Notes under the pieces: generated by a model | Told to the model about the DNA's origin: nothing | What the model saw: only the letters and a program-made list of their open reading frames with translations | The model's database searches: none | Translations under genes and position numbers: made by a program | Assembly (NCBI RefSeq): GCF_017813235.1 | Contig: NZ_JAGISH010000010.1 | Location: forward strand, 62,001 to 126,000 | Source: Sagittula salina | Lineage (GTDB): Bacteria > Pseudomonadota > Alphaproteobacteria > Rhodobacterales > Rhodobacteraceae | Direction of reading: 5' to 3' | DNA length: 64,000 bases | Part shown: positions 25,270 through 34,258 of the stretch, piece after piece | Numbering within the stretch: position 1 is the first letter of the stretch | Layout: each line of letters starts with the position of its first letter

Positions 25270-25928
25270 CGCAGGACGCGGCCCGGAATGGCCCGGCTCC
25301 GCAGGGCCTGTTTCTCTCCTTCGAAGGCATCGACGGCTCGGGCAAGTCGACGCAGGCCCGCCTGCTGGCCGAGCGGCTGAAGGCGGAAGGGTGCGTCCCC
25401 GTTCTTACCCGTGAGCCGGGCGGCTCCCCGGGGGCAGAGGAAATCCGCGCCCTCGTGCTCCAAGGCGAACCGGACCGCTGGTCGCCGGAAACCGAGCTTC
25501 TGCTATTCACCGCCGCCCGCCGCGATCACCTCGAACGCACCATCCGCCCCGCGCTCGCTGCCGGAAGCATCGTTATCTGCGACCGCTTCGCGGACTCGAC
25601 CCGCATGTACCAGGGGCGTCAGGGCCTGCGCGCCACTGTGGACCAGCTGCATAGCCTGATGATCGGCACCGAGCCCGACATGACCCTGCTGATCGATATG
25701 GACCCGGTCGCGGCGCTTTCCCGGGCAAAGGCCCGCGCCACCGCCGAAGAACGCTTTGAGGACTTCGGGCTTGCCTTGCAACAACAGATGCGCGCCGACT
25801 TTCTGGCGCTCGCAAGGGAATTTCCCGACCGAATCCGCGTGATCGACGGCAACCGCGACCCGGCGGAGGTCGCCTCCGAGATCCACGCCCTCGTCACCGC
25901 CCAGCTATCCGAGACGACCCATGGCTGA
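25266..25928 (+). CDS. tmk: Thymidylate kinase
   Basis: This 220-residue enzyme phosphorylates dTMP to dTDP. It has the P-loop FEGIDGSGKSTQ near residue 20, the LTREPGGSPGAEEIR block (about 50) and the DRFADSTRMYQG motif (about 105), all diagnostic for Tmk. The GTG start overlaps the stop of the carboxypeptidase gene (GTGA) and its own end overlaps the start of holB by 8 bases. The tmk-holB pair is a common bacterial arrangement. Confidence 0.95.
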   Translation: MTQDAARNGPAPQGLFLSFEGIDGSGKSTQARLLAERLKAEGCVPVLTREPGGSPGAEEIRALVLQGEPDRWSPETELLLFTAARRDHLERTIRPALAAGSIVICDRFADSTRMYQGRQGLRATVDQLHSLMIGTEPDMTLLIDMDPVAALSRAKARATAEERFEDFGLALQQQMRADFLALAREFPDRIRVIDGNRDPAEVASEIHALVTAQLSETTHG

Positions 25929-27063
25929 GATCGCCCCCGAACCTGATCGCATCGACGGCGCACCGCACCCGCGGGAGACTCGGCATCTTTTCGGACAGGA
26001 TCAGGCCGAACGCGACTTTCTGACCGCGTTCAATGCCGATCGCCTGCATCATGCCTGGCTGATCACCGGCCCGCGCGGCACTGGAAAGGCGACATTGGCG
26101 TGGCGCATCGCGCGTTTCCTTCTTGCGACGCCTGCACAGGCGGATGACGGCCTCTTCGGCGCGCCGCCGCCGCCCGCCAGCCTCGACATCGACCCCGAAC
26201 ATCCGGTCGCCCGGCGCATCCTGGCACGCTCCGAACCGGGGCTGTTCCTCCTGCGGCGCGGTGGCTCCGGCACCTCCGACTCCGAGCAGCAGAAGAACTT
26301 CGCCGACGGCAAGTTTTCCACCTACCTCCGCGTGGACGAAGTCCGCAAGCTGGCCCATTTCTTTTCCATGTCCTCGGCCGATGGTGGCCGCCGCGTGGTA
26401 ATCGTCGATGCCGCCGACGAGATGAACGCCCAGGCCGCCAACGCACTTCTCAAGATGCTTGAGGAACCGCCTGCCCGTGCCACGCTGCTGCTGATCGCGC
26501 ATCAGCCCGCCAGCCTCCTGCCGACAATCAAGAGCCGCTGCCGGAGCCTCCGCCTTTCGCCGCTGGGGCATGATGACATGGCCGCAGCCCTCATGCAGGC
26601 CGAAGCCGACATTCCCCCCGACGAGGCCGAAGCGCTGACGCTTCTTTCCGAAGGCTCTGTCGGCACCGCCATTCGCCTGCATCATCAGGACGGGCTGGCG
26701 CTCTATCGTCAGATCCTGCTGGTGCTTGCCTCCCTGCCGCGACTCGACCGCTCCGCTCTGCTGACGCTGGCCGATGGCTGCTCCGGCAAAGGGCGGGAGG
26801 ACCGGCTCGCCCTGACCCTGACGCTGGCCGACCGCATCGCGGCACGCCTCGCCCGCACCGGGGTTCTGGGCGAAGCGCCCGCGCCCATCGTCCCCGGCGA
26901 GGCAGAGATCCTGCGCCGCCTGTCCCCCGATCCGGCCCGGGGTCGGGCATGGGCGCAGGCGATCCAGGACGCGGGTGATCGGGCACGTCACGCGCGCTCC
27001 GTGAACGTTGACCCGGCGCTTCTGGTCACCGATCTTTTCCTGCACCTGCAGCAAGCGGCCTGA
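25921..27063 (+). CDS. holB: DNA polymerase III subunit delta'
   Basis: This 380-residue protein is the clamp-loader delta' subunit of DNA polymerase III. HHAWLITGPRGTGKATLAWR near residue 40 is the P-loop-like segment and VVIVDAADEMNAQAANALLKMLEEPP (split near residues 160-185) the Walker B/sensor block typical of clamp loaders. Translation starts inside the end of tmk. In many genomes metG and tatD follow holB, but here a 350-base gap without a gene follows. Confidence 0.93.
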   Translation: MAEIAPEPDRIDGAPHPRETRHLFGQDQAERDFLTAFNADRLHHAWLITGPRGTGKATLAWRIARFLLATPAQADDGLFGAPPPPASLDIDPEHPVARRILARSEPGLFLLRRGGSGTSDSEQQKNFADGKFSTYLRVDEVRKLAHFFSMSSADGGRRVVIVDAADEMNAQAANALLKMLEEPPARATLLLIAHQPASLLPTIKSRCRSLRLSPLGHDDMAAALMQAEADIPPDEAEALTLLSEGSVGTAIRLHHQDGLALYRQILLVLASLPRLDRSALLTLADGCSGKGREDRLALTLTLADRIAARLARTGVLGEAPAPIVPGEAEILRRLSPDPARGRAWAQAIQDAGDRARHARSVNVDPALLVTDLFLHLQQAA

Positions 27064-27417
27064 CGGTCTGCCGCGCGACTTCTGGCCCCCTGGATCGGCG
27101 GCGCTGCAGTTCCCGCCGCTGACAGACCGCGTGCCACGCCGGCTCCGGGCTTCCGGCGCGGTACGAACGCGCAACAGGACGTTTTCCCGGATCGGCTTCG
27201 TTCACTTCAAACAAGTTGCCGACCGACGGGAAGCCCCCTGATCGACCGACTGGCGGACCGGCGACGCGGCGACAGTGCTGAAAGGTTCCCACCGGAGCCT
27301 TCTTCCCGCACAGCCCGCAGCCGTCCATCACCCGACCAGACGCGCGTGCGGCAATAAAAAAAACGCGCCCCGCTTCTTCTTTTCCCAAATACTCACCTGC
27401 AGGACGCCGCCAGCGTC
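27064..27417. other. Intergenic region between holB and mrp with a repeat half-copy
   Basis: These two convergent genes are separated by about 350 bases with no credible coding frame. The right part (27367-27413) contains an AT-rich box, CTTCTTCTTTTCCCAAATAC then TCACC, which is one arm of the dispersed palindromic repeat seen also near 59.9 and 63.4 kb. Confidence 0.6.
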
Positions 27418-28479
27418 TCAGACGATGCCGCCCCGGATCAAACGTTCCGCCAGCCCCGCGTAGGCCTCCGCCATTGGCCCCTCTCCCAGCGCGACCGGCG
27501 TGCCCGCGTCGCCCGCCAATCGCGTGTCGAGGTCAATGGGCAGTTGCGCCAGCAACGGCACACCCAGTCGCTCCGCCTCTGCCACCACGCCGCCATGACC
27601 AAAGATATGACTGTCCTTGCCGCAATGCGGACAGGTGAACACCGCCATGTTCTCGATCAGCCCCAGCAGCGGGACCTTCAGAGTGCCAAACGCATCCAGC
27701 GCCTTTTGCGCGTCGATCAGCGCCACGTCCTGTGGCGTCGACACCACGATGGCCCCGGTCAGCGGCGCCTTCTGGCCCAGCGTCAGTTGCACGTCCCCCG
27801 TCCCAGGCGGGAGGTCGATCAACAGAACATCCAGTTCGCCCCAGTTCACCTGCATCAACATCTGCTGTAAGGCGCCCATCAGCATCGGCCCGCGCCAGAT
27901 CACCGCCTTCCCTTCCGGCAACATGGCCCCAACCGACATCAGCGTGACCCCATGCGCGTGCAACGGCTCGATGCGCTTGCCGTCGGGCGAAGCAGGGCGC
28001 TTCGTCACCCCGAACATGCGAGGCTGCGACGGCCCGTGGATATCGGCATCCAGCAGGCCCACACGTTTGCCCGCCCGCGCCAGAGCGACAGCAAGGTTCG
28101 AGGACACCGTCGACTTGCCAACGCCACCCTTGCCGGAGCCGATGGCGATCATTGCCTTCACCCCCTCCGGGCGCATGGGTTCCGCCTGCGGCTTCATGTG
28201 ACCGCCCATCTTGAGCGATGGCGCCGGCGCCGCGGCATGGGCCGTCACCGCCACGCGCACCGAGGTCACGCCGGGAATCCCCTGAAGCGCCTCTTCCGCC
28301 GCGCGGCGTACCGGCTCCATCTCGCGGGCAACCTCGGCGGAGGGGGCCTCGATCACGAAACGCACGTCGCCCGCCTCCACAACCAACGCGCGGACCAAGT
28401 CTTCGGACAGGAGCGTGCCGCCTCCTGGAACCTTTACGCGCGCCAAGACCGATTCGACTTCGCTCTTCACATCATTCAT
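27418..28479 (-). CDS. mrp: Mrp/NBP35-type iron-sulfur cluster carrier ATPase
   Basis: This 353-residue protein has an N-terminal MIP18/DUF59-like domain (residues 1-90) and a ParA-like ATPase with the deviant Walker A GSGKGGVGKSTVSSNLA near residue 115. The cysteine pair CPHCG near residue 275 binds the bridging 4Fe-4S cluster. Mrp/ApbC proteins hold and transfer Fe-S clusters to target enzymes in the cytosol. It is a single gene, divergent from the DUF1127 gene. Confidence 0.93.
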   Translation of the reverse strand: MNDVKSEVESVLARVKVPGGGTLLSEDLVRALVVEAGDVRFVIEAPSAEVAREMEPVRRAAEEALQGIPGVTSVRVAVTAHAAAPAPSLKMGGHMKPQAEPMRPEGVKAMIAIGSGKGGVGKSTVSSNLAVALARAGKRVGLLDADIHGPSQPRMFGVTKRPASPDGKRIEPLHAHGVTLMSVGAMLPEGKAVIWRGPMLMGALQQMLMQVNWGELDVLLIDLPPGTGDVQLTLGQKAPLTGAIVVSTPQDVALIDAQKALDAFGTLKVPLLGLIENMAVFTCPHCGKDSHIFGHGGVVAEAERLGVPLLAQLPIDLDTRLAGDAGTPVALGEGPMAEAYAGLAERLIRGGIV

Positions 28480-28718
28480 GTCCGAACTCTCCGATTTTCT
28501 CTTTTAAGGCGTTCTTGACGCCCCGTCGCCGCAACCCATGCTCGGCATTGCCCGTCCATTCGGCACCAATATGCTGATTTCATATGCATCTTCCATGCAT
28601 TTGCTGCATGGCGGCATTGTCTTGGCGGTCATTGTGCACCCGCAGCATTTGCTCCATCTTCTAGCCAACGACGGCAACAACGCCAACGACATGATATTTG
28701 CCAGAGAGGCACGGAACC
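28480..28718. other. Shared upstream region of mrp and the DUF1127-sRNA operon
   Basis: About 240 bases with two divergent promoters expected. It contains overlapping TGCAT-type repeats (28583-28606) that form short hairpins. A TTCTTGACG word at 28515 could be a -35 element reading right, but I could not assign a -10 with confidence. Confidence 0.4.
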
Positions 28719-28937
28719 ATGGCACACGCAACCGAGTTCACCACCGAAGCCCAAACCGCTTTGGGCAACCGTTTCTCGGGTCTGATAGCAGCTTTCCAGG
28801 CCCGCCGCGCCCGCCGCAAGGTCTTTACCCAGACCTTCCGCGAGTTGTCGGCACTCTCGAACCGCGAACTGGCCGACCTCGGCCTGAGCCGCGGTGAGAT
28901 CCGCCGCGTGTCTTACCAGGCGGCTTCCGAGATCTGA
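28719..28937 (+). CDS. DUF1127 small arginine-rich protein, CcaF1-like
   Basis: This 72-residue protein has a basic segment FQARRARRKVFTQTFREL, then LSALSNRELADLGLSRGEIR and a short tail, which is the DUF1127 signature. In Rhodobacter sphaeroides the DUF1127 protein CcaF1 is encoded directly upstream of the CcsR small RNAs, on one transcript, and acts as an RNA-binding factor. The same order is seen here, since eleven CCTCC-loop hairpins follow within 600 bases. The name by homology is likely; CcaF1 function here is inferred from the arrangement. Confidence 0.85.
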   Translation: MAHATEFTTEAQTALGNRFSGLIAAFQARRARRKVFTQTFRELSALSNRELADLGLSRGEIRRVSYQAASEI

Positions 28938-28951
28938 TCTCGGGCAGAATT

Positions 28952-29021
28952 TCGGACGCGGCACTCCTCCTCCCGCCGGGTCCGACTTAGGCGGCGCATC
29001 CCTCCTCCCTGGATGCCCGCC
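28952..29021 (+). ncRNA. CcsR/cuckoo-type sRNA, copy 1
   Basis: Two hairpins in a row: TCGGAC...GTCCGA (28952-28985) and GGCGG-GCATCC...GGATGC-CCGCC (28990-29021). Each displays CTCCTCC in its loop, which matches an anti-Shine-Dalgarno. Double hairpins with CCUCCUCCC loops define the CcsR (cuckoo) RNAs of Rhodobacterales. It begins 15 bases after the DUF1127 stop and is probably processed from that mRNA. Confidence 0.8.
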
Positions 29022-29053
29022 CGCAGACAACGCCCCCATCGGGGCAAAAAATG

Positions 29054-29126
29054 CCGGACCCCTCTCCTCCTCCCTGGGGTTTCCGACATCAGCGACGGCG
29101 CCGCTCCTCCTCCCTGGCGCCGTCGC
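29054..29126 (+). ncRNA. CcsR/cuckoo-type sRNA, copy 2
   Basis: The first hairpin (about 29054-29087) has the stem CGGACCCC/GGGGTTTCCG. The second (29092-29126) has a perfect 11-bp stem GCGACGGCGCC. Both loops read CTCCTCCTCCCT. The layout is the same as in the other copies. Confidence 0.85.
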
Positions 29127-29161
29127 GATCCGACAACGGTCCCTGATGGACCAGCAGATGC

Positions 29162-29232
29162 CGAGCCCCTCTCCTCCTCCCTGGGGCCTCGACATACGCG
29201 ACGGTGGCTCTCCTCCTCCCTGCCACCGTCGC
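29162..29232 (+). ncRNA. CcsR/cuckoo-type sRNA, copy 3
   Basis: Hairpin one (29162-29191) has CGAGCCCC/GGGGCCTCG with a bulge; hairpin two (29198-29232) has the perfect 11-bp stem GCGACGGTGGC. Each has a 13-base loop TCTCCTCCTCCCT. The 50 bases after it (29233-29283) have no CCTCC loop and act as spacer. Confidence 0.85.
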
Positions 29233-29285
29233 ACCCCATACCGGGCCGCTCTTCCCACCGGGGAACCGAGGCCCACGACACATGC

Positions 29286-29357
29286 CGGACCCCTCTCCTC
29301 CTCCCTGGGGTTTCCGACATCAGCGACGGTGGCTCTCCTCCTCCCTGCCACCGTCGC
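29286..29357 (+). ncRNA. CcsR/cuckoo-type sRNA, copy 4
   Basis: The first hairpin (29286-29316) is identical to that of copy 2 and the second (29323-29357) identical to that of copy 3. This shows recent duplication or gene conversion within the array. Loops again read TCTCCTCCTCCCT. Confidence 0.85.
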
Positions 29358-29391
29358 ACCCCATACCGGGCCCCTCATGGCCCAAAGATGC

Positions 29392-29462
29392 CGAGCCCCT
29401 CTCCTCCTCCCTGGGGCCTCGACATAAGCGGCGGTGCTTCTCCTCCTCCCTGGCACCGCCGC
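29392..29462 (+). ncRNA. CcsR/cuckoo-type sRNA, copy 5
   Basis: The first hairpin (29392-29421) equals that of copy 3. The second (29428-29462) has the stem GCGGCGGTGC/GCACCGCCGC, so both strands of the stem changed together while the CTCCTCCTCCCT loop stayed constant: compensatory change that supports an RNA function. Confidence 0.85.
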
Positions 29463-29480
29463 GCACGTATTCGGATCGGG

Positions 29481-29503
29481 GCCCCTCTCCTCCTCCCTGG
29501 GGC
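29481..29503 (+). ncRNA. Single CCTCC-loop hairpin at the end of the array
   Basis: The stem GCCCC/GGGGC with the usual 13-base loop stands alone before the terminator. Together with the terminator hairpin it could form a last, shortened member of the sRNA family. Confidence 0.65.
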
Positions 29504-29517
29504 GCTCGTTTACTCCA

Positions 29518-29546
29518 CCCGCGGTGCCCGGCACCGCGGGTTTCTT
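29518..29546 (+). terminator. Intrinsic terminator of the DUF1127-sRNA operon
   Basis: A perfect 10-bp stem (29518-29527 with 29531-29540), loop CCG, is followed by TTTCTTT. It closes the array, so one transcript from the DUF1127 gene could contain all hairpins. Confidence 0.9.
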
Positions 29547-29802
29547 TATCCCGCCCCCGCCCAGCGGCTCCGTTGGGCGTAGAGAGCAGTGCCCTCCTCA
29601 CGGGCCGGGAAGGGCAATCCGAGTCTCTGAAACAAGGTTCCCTTGCGCAGGGCTTCCTCGGGCGGGCGGGCCGCCTTTTGCCGCAGGCGAAACAGGTCTG
29701 CTCCGCCCGCAAGTCCGCAGGATCCTCCGACAGCCTCCAAAGCTGCCATGCCCCCCCCCGATACCCACGCGACCCTTCCCCTCACCGCGCCCTTTCGCTA
29801 CA

Positions 29803-29825
29803 GACCTCTACAAACGAAAGAGGTC
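29803..29825 (+). promoter_or_regulatory. Leader hairpin covering the valS ribosome binding site
   Basis: GACCTCT (29803-29809) pairs with AGAGGTC (29819-29825). The right arm contains the AGAGG that is the only Shine-Dalgarno candidate before the valS ATG at 29832, so folding would hide it. Confidence 0.4.
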
Positions 29826-29831
29826 CCGAAC

Positions 29832-32800
29832 ATGCCGCTGGAAAAAACATTCAACGCCGCCGAGGCCGAACCCCGCCTCTCCGCCAAGTGGATCGAGAGC
29901 GGGGCCTTCCGCGCCGGTGCCAACAAGTCGCGCGACGAAAGCTTCACCATCATGCTGCCGCCGCCGAACGTGACAGGCGCGTTGCATGTGGGTCACGCCT
30001 TCAACCACACGCTGATGGACATCCTCACCCGCTGGCACCGGATGCGCGGCTTTGACACGCTTTGGCAGCCGGGGCAGGACCACGCGGGCATCGCCACCCA
30101 GTTGCAGGTTGAGAAAAAGCTCAAGGCCGAGAAGGGCCTGCGCCGCACCGACATGGCGCGCGAGGACTTCCTGACCCACGTCTGGGACTGGAAGACGCAA
30201 TACGGCAGCACGATCATCGAGCAGATGCACCGCCTGGGCAGCAGCTGTGACTGGGAACGCAACGCCTTCACCATGTCCGGGGCGCCGGGCGCACCGGAGG
30301 CGGATTCGAAAGGCAACTTCCACGACGCCGTCATCAAGGTCTTCGTCGACATGTACGAGAAGGGCCTGATCTATCGCGGCAAGCGGCTGGTGAACTGGGA
30401 CCCGCATTTCGAGACCGCGATCTCGGACCTTGAGGTGGAGAACGTCGAGGTCGCGGGCCACATGTGGCACTTCAAGTACCCGCTGGCGAATGGCGTGACC
30501 TATACCTACGTCGAGAAGGACGAGGACGGCACCGTACTCTTCGAGGAAGAGCGCGACTACATCTCCATCGCCACCACCCGCCCCGAAACAATGCTGGGTG
30601 ACGGCGCCGTGGCGGTCCACCCCGATGACGAACGCTACGCCGCCATCGTCGGTCAGCTTTGCGAGATCCCGGTAGGCCCGAAGGAACACCGCCGCCTGAT
30701 CCCGATCATCACCGACGAATACCCGGACCCGACCTTCGGTTCCGGCGCGGTGAAGATCACCGGCGCGCATGACTTCAACGATTACCAGGTGGCGAAGCGG
30801 GGCGGTATCCCGATGTACCGCCTGATGGACGTGCGCGGCCACCTGCGCGCGGACGGCGCACCCTACGCCGAGGCCGCAGCGATCGCCATGGAGGTGGCGA
30901 AACACAAGCGCACGCTCACCGAGGCAGAGACCGACCTGATCAACCTTGTCCCCGATCACCTGCGCGGTCTCGACCGCTTCGAGGCACGGGAAAAGGTCGT
31001 GGCGGAAATCACAGCCGAGGGCCTTGCCGTCATGACGGAGGCGACCGACCCGCGTCTGGGCAAGGCCGCTGTGAAGGCTCCGCTTGAGCCGTCAGAGGGC
31101 GGCGAAATGCGCACCGAGGACCAGAACCTCGTCCCACTGGTGGAGGCAAAGCCCATCATGCAGCCCTTCGGCGACCGCTCCAAGGTGGTCATCGAGCCAA
31201 TGCTGACCGACCAATGGTTCGTCGATGCCGAGAAGGTCGTGGGCCCGGCGCTCGATGCCGTGCGCGATGGGCGCATCAGGATCATGCCAGAGTCCGGCGA
31301 GAAGACCTATTACCACTGGCTCGAGAACATCGAGCCCTGGTGCATCTCGCGCCAGCTCTGGTGGGGTCATCAGATCCCCGTGTGGTACATCCCCGGCGAG
31401 GAAGACTGGTTCCCGGTCTGCGCAGCCACCGAGGAAGAGGCGCTGGAGCGCGCCGTCGCCATGTCCCCCGAGGGCACGGAATTCCGCGTCGTGGCCGATG
31501 CATGGGAGGCGGGCGAGGTCCTGAAACAGGTCCGCGAAACCATGGATGTGGCAGACGAGGGTACCATCCGCACCTTCGATGGCCCGATGCAGTTGCCGAT
31601 CTTCCGCGACCCGGACGTTCTGGATACGTGGTTCTCCTCCGGCCTGTGGCCCATCGGCACGCTGGGCTGGCCCGAGGACACGCCCGAAATGCAGAAATAC
31701 TTCCCCTCGGACGTGCTGATCACCGGGTCGGATATCCTGTTTTTCTGGGTGGCGCGGATGATCATGATGCAGCTGGCTGTTGTCGACGAGATCCCCTTCC
31801 ATACGGTCTACCTGCACCAGCTCGTCCGCGACGAGAAGGGCAAGAAGATGTCCAAGACCACGGGCAACGTCATCGACCCGCTGGAGGTGGTGAACGAGTA
31901 CGGCGCCGATGCTCTGCGCTTCAACAACGCGGCAATGGCGTCGATCGGCGGCGTGCTGAAGATGTCCATGGACCGCATCGCGGGCTACCGCAACTTCGGC
32001 ACCAAGCTGTGGAATGCCGCCCGCTTCGCGGAAATGAACGATGCCACGGGGCATGATTTTTCCACGAATAACCGCCCCGTCCCCAGCGCCACGCTGAACC
32101 GCTGGATCATGGGCGAAACCGCCCGAGTCCGCGAGACGGTGGATGCGGCACTGGCCGAGTACCGCTTCAACGACGCGGCGAACGCGCTTTATGCCTTTGT
32201 CTGGGGCAAGGTCTGCGACTGGTACGTGGAGTTCTCCAAGCCGCTCTTCGCCTCCGAGGACGCGGTACTGGCGGCAGAGACGCGGGAAACCATGTCCTGG
32301 GTCATCGACCAGTGCCTGATCCTGTTGCACCCGATAATGCCCTTCATCACCGAAGAACTCTGGGGCACGCTGGGTACCCGCCCGAAGATGCTGGTGCATA
32401 CAGACTGGCCCGCCTACACGGCGGCCGAACTGGTGGACCCGGCGGCAGAGGCCGAGATTTCCTGGGCGATCTCCCTGATCGAGGGCGTCCGCTCGGCGCG
32501 GGCGCAGATGCACGTGCCGGCGGGGCTATACGTCCCGACGCTGGTCATGGGCCTCGGGACGGAGGAACGCGGGGCATGGGACCGCAACGAGGTGCTGATC
32601 AAACGCCTCGCCCGGATCGACTCCATGCAGGAGGTGGAGAATTTTCCCAAGGGCTGCGTCACCATCCCGGTGGGCGCCGCGACATTCGGCCTGCCACTGG
32701 CGGATATCATCGATGTGGCGGAGGAAAAGGCGCGCCTGGAGAAAACGCTGGGCAAGCTGGCCAAGGAACTGGGCGGCCTGCGCGGGCGGTTGAACAACCC

Positions 32801-32921
32801 CAAGTTCGTAGAGAGCGCGCCCGAGGAAGTCGTGGAAGAAGTTCGCGCCAACCTCACCGAACGCGAGAGCGACGAGGCCAAGCTCAGGGACGCGCTCGCG
32901 CGTCTTGCCGAGATCGGATGA
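29832..32921 (+). CDS. valS: Valyl-tRNA synthetase
   Basis: This 1029-residue class I synthetase charges tRNA-Val. The signature [18 protein letters not shown] (HIGH motif) is near residue 45-60 and [16 protein letters not shown] (KMSKS motif) near 670. The editing domain lies between ([15 protein letters not shown] block, [18 protein letters not shown], about residue 245). A C-terminal coiled coil with [20 protein letters not shown] is typical of ValS. It is the first gene after the sRNA array and has about 290 bases of leader. Confidence 0.97.
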   Translation: MPLEKTFNAAEAEPRLSAKWIESGAFRAGANKSRDESFTIMLPPPNVTGALHVGHAFNHTLMDILTRWHRMRGFDTLWQPGQDHAGIATQLQVEKKLKAEKGLRRTDMAREDFLTHVWDWKTQYGSTIIEQMHRLGSSCDWERNAFTMSGAPGAPEADSKGNFHDAVIKVFVDMYEKGLIYRGKRLVNWDPHFETAISDLEVENVEVAGHMWHFKYPLANGVTYTYVEKDEDGTVLFEEERDYISIATTRPETMLGDGAVAVHPDDERYAAIVGQLCEIPVGPKEHRRLIPIITDEYPDPTFGSGAVKITGAHDFNDYQVAKRGGIPMYRLMDVRGHLRADGAPYAEAAAIAMEVAKHKRTLTEAETDLINLVPDHLRGLDRFEAREKVVAEITAEGLAVMTEATDPRLGKAAVKAPLEPSEGGEMRTEDQNLVPLVEAKPIMQPFGDRSKVVIEPMLTDQWFVDAEKVVGPALDAVRDGRIRIMPESGEKTYYHWLENIEPWCISRQLWWGHQIPVWYIPGEEDWFPVCAATEEEALERAVAMSPEGTEFRVVADAWEAGEVLKQVRETMDVADEGTIRTFDGPMQLPIFRDPDVLDTWFSSGLWPIGTLGWPEDTPEMQKYFPSDVLITGSDILFFWVARMIMMQLAVVDEIPFHTVYLHQLVRDEKGKKMSKTTGNVIDPLEVVNEYGADALRFNNAAMASIGGVLKMSMDRIAGYRNFGTKLWNAARFAEMNDATGHDFSTNNRPVPSATLNRWIMGETARVRETVDAALAEYRFNDAANALYAFVWGKVCDWYVEFSKPLFASEDAVLAAETRETMSWVIDQCLILLHPIMPFITEELWGTLGTRPKMLVHTDWPAYTAAELVDPAAEAEISWAISLIEGVRSARAQMHVPAGLYVPTLVMGLGTEERGAWDRNEVLIKRLARIDSMQEVENFPKGCVTIPVGAATFGLPLADIIDVAEEKARLEKTLGKLAKELGGLRGRLNNPKFVESAPEEVVEEVRANLTERESDEAKLRDALARLAEIG

Positions 32922-32976
32922 GTGCGGTTTCGCCTGCCTTGCGGCAGGCGACCGCCCGGGGGCCCCGCCCCTGCAC

Positions 32977-33009
32977 CCCTGAAATATTTTAACCAAGAAG
33001 AAGCAGGGG
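32977..33009 (+). repeat. Dispersed repeat, half-copy
   Basis: CTGAAATATTTTAACCAAG followed by AAGAAGCAGG lies 56 bases after the valS stop. It matches the left arm of the palindromic repeat at 59.9 and 63.4 kb and the related words near 41.8 and 48.6 kb. Confidence 0.55.
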
Positions 33010-33051
33010 CAGCGCGCCGGCGCAAGGCCCTTACCGGATGTCTGGAATATT

Positions 33052-33079
33052 GCGCGCTGCCGATGGCAGCGCGCTTTTT
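33052..33079 (+). terminator. Intrinsic terminator downstream of valS
   Basis: A perfect 10-bp stem GCGCGCTGCC/GGCAGCGCGC (33052-33061 with 33065-33074) with a 3-base loop is followed by TTTTTC. Confidence 0.85.
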
Positions 33080-33150
33080 CGTTTATTCTCCAAGGAGATC
33101 CCGCTCGTAGACCTTGCCTTTGGCGAGACAGAGTTTCATCGCGGAAGGCG

Positions 33151-33653
33151 TTACGTGCCCCGTTTTCCCATCCAGTTGTGGTGGAAACGATAGATCTCGA
33201 TGATCTTTACCAGCGCCCCCGGCTTGTAGAGGAAGTGGCGATCCCAGGTCCGGCCATTCGCGCTTGGCGTCGAGACAGGCCGGGATGACGGCGCACATTG
33301 CTGTGTATCTTGTGGAAATAGCTGTCCACGCTCCGCAGCATGGCGAGGCGCATCAATCTCGCGCATCGCTCCGTTGAGAGCTCCGGGCGGTCGGTCTTGA
33401 GATCAACGACCCGGGAGGGTTCGGACTTCGTGTGGTAGGGCCAACCCAAAAGAGAGCCGAGAGGCCGGCCGGAAAGCCGCTTTACGATCTCCCGGTCGAA
33501 TTCCGCATTCAACACGAACTCCGGTAGGCTATCGAGTTGCTGAGCCGTCGGGTTGAGGTCGTTGCGCCGCTTGGCATTGAGAACCTCACGGGTGTCGGTA
33601 TCGGTATCGGTGTCATTCCCACTCGTATCTTGCGAAGGACAGTGGGGCCACAT
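33151..33653 (-). pseudogene. Decayed transposase-like sequence
   Basis: Two minus-strand frames together resemble the C-terminus of a DDE transposase. One gives ERCARLMRLAMLRSVDSYFHKI, and after a frame change the other gives STPSANGRTWDRHFLYKPG and LVKIIEIYRFHHNWM. No intact gene remains. Upstream, an 8-fold repeat of the GGTATC/GTGTCGGTATCG kind codes DTDTDTD (33590-33612), a simple-sequence expansion. The family call rests on general resemblance only. Confidence 0.35.
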
Positions 33654-34258
33654 CCACCCGGCCCGCGACGACCAGAGGTTTCTTGCGGTTGGGCCAGTTG
33701 AGGGTCAGCGTCTGGCTACCCGTCGCGAACCGGCGGCCACCGCTCTTCCAATCGTGGTTTGGCCAGGTCTCCAACGTCTTGCCCTGTGAAGGACTTCGCT
33801 CGTTGCCACAGGCCTTACCGTGGAAGCGTTGCAAACCCCCCAGGCGCCTGTATCCCGCGGCAACAGCGCGGTTGTTCCTGATCACGGATTCCGGTCGGCG
33901 AGAACCGCATTCGAAGTATTCTTGTCGCCAGTGCCGCCGACCTCGTCGCGAGGGAAGTCCGCGGTGGCGAACCTCAGCCTGCGCCCCCGGCCGTCGCGGG
34001 GATCAGGAGGAACCGAAAGGGGCGCATTGCGCGTTCCGAAAAAAGTTCACATCCACCTGTAAAAATGGGCGCGGAGTCCATCTTTTTTCGGCTGCCGCGG
34101 ATTTTTCGCCAGACAGACTTCGCCTGACATCTCCATTCCAGAGCTCCGTCAAGGGAAGTTTCAAAAAAATTTTGCCACTATGTGCCCAACCGAAGCCTTT
34201 TCTTCCAGACATCCGGCAAGGGGCCTGGCGCCGGCGGCTGCCCCGTTTTCCATCGCCA
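33654..34258. other. Non-coding region between transposase-like remnant and trkH
   Basis: About 600 bases, lower in GC in its right half (34030-34200), with no credible gene on either strand. Short frames exist but lack ribosome sites or family features. It may be the older part of the same decayed insertion. Confidence 0.45.

Noticed and set aside
29284..29421. Assembly duplication of the sRNA units
   Set aside because: Copies 2-5 share hairpins, but the spacers differ and copy 5 has compensatory changes, so they are real separate units; reads could still confirm the count.
28952..29540. CRISPR-like array
   Set aside because: The regularly spaced common word is only 10-13 bases and lies in hairpin loops; intervening sequence is complementary stems, not spacers, and there are no cas genes.
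28629..29582. Several 150-300 codon frames on both strands across the hairpin array
   Set aside because: They arise from the periodic GC-rich hairpins; the conserved, compensating stems and constant loops show that the region works as RNA.
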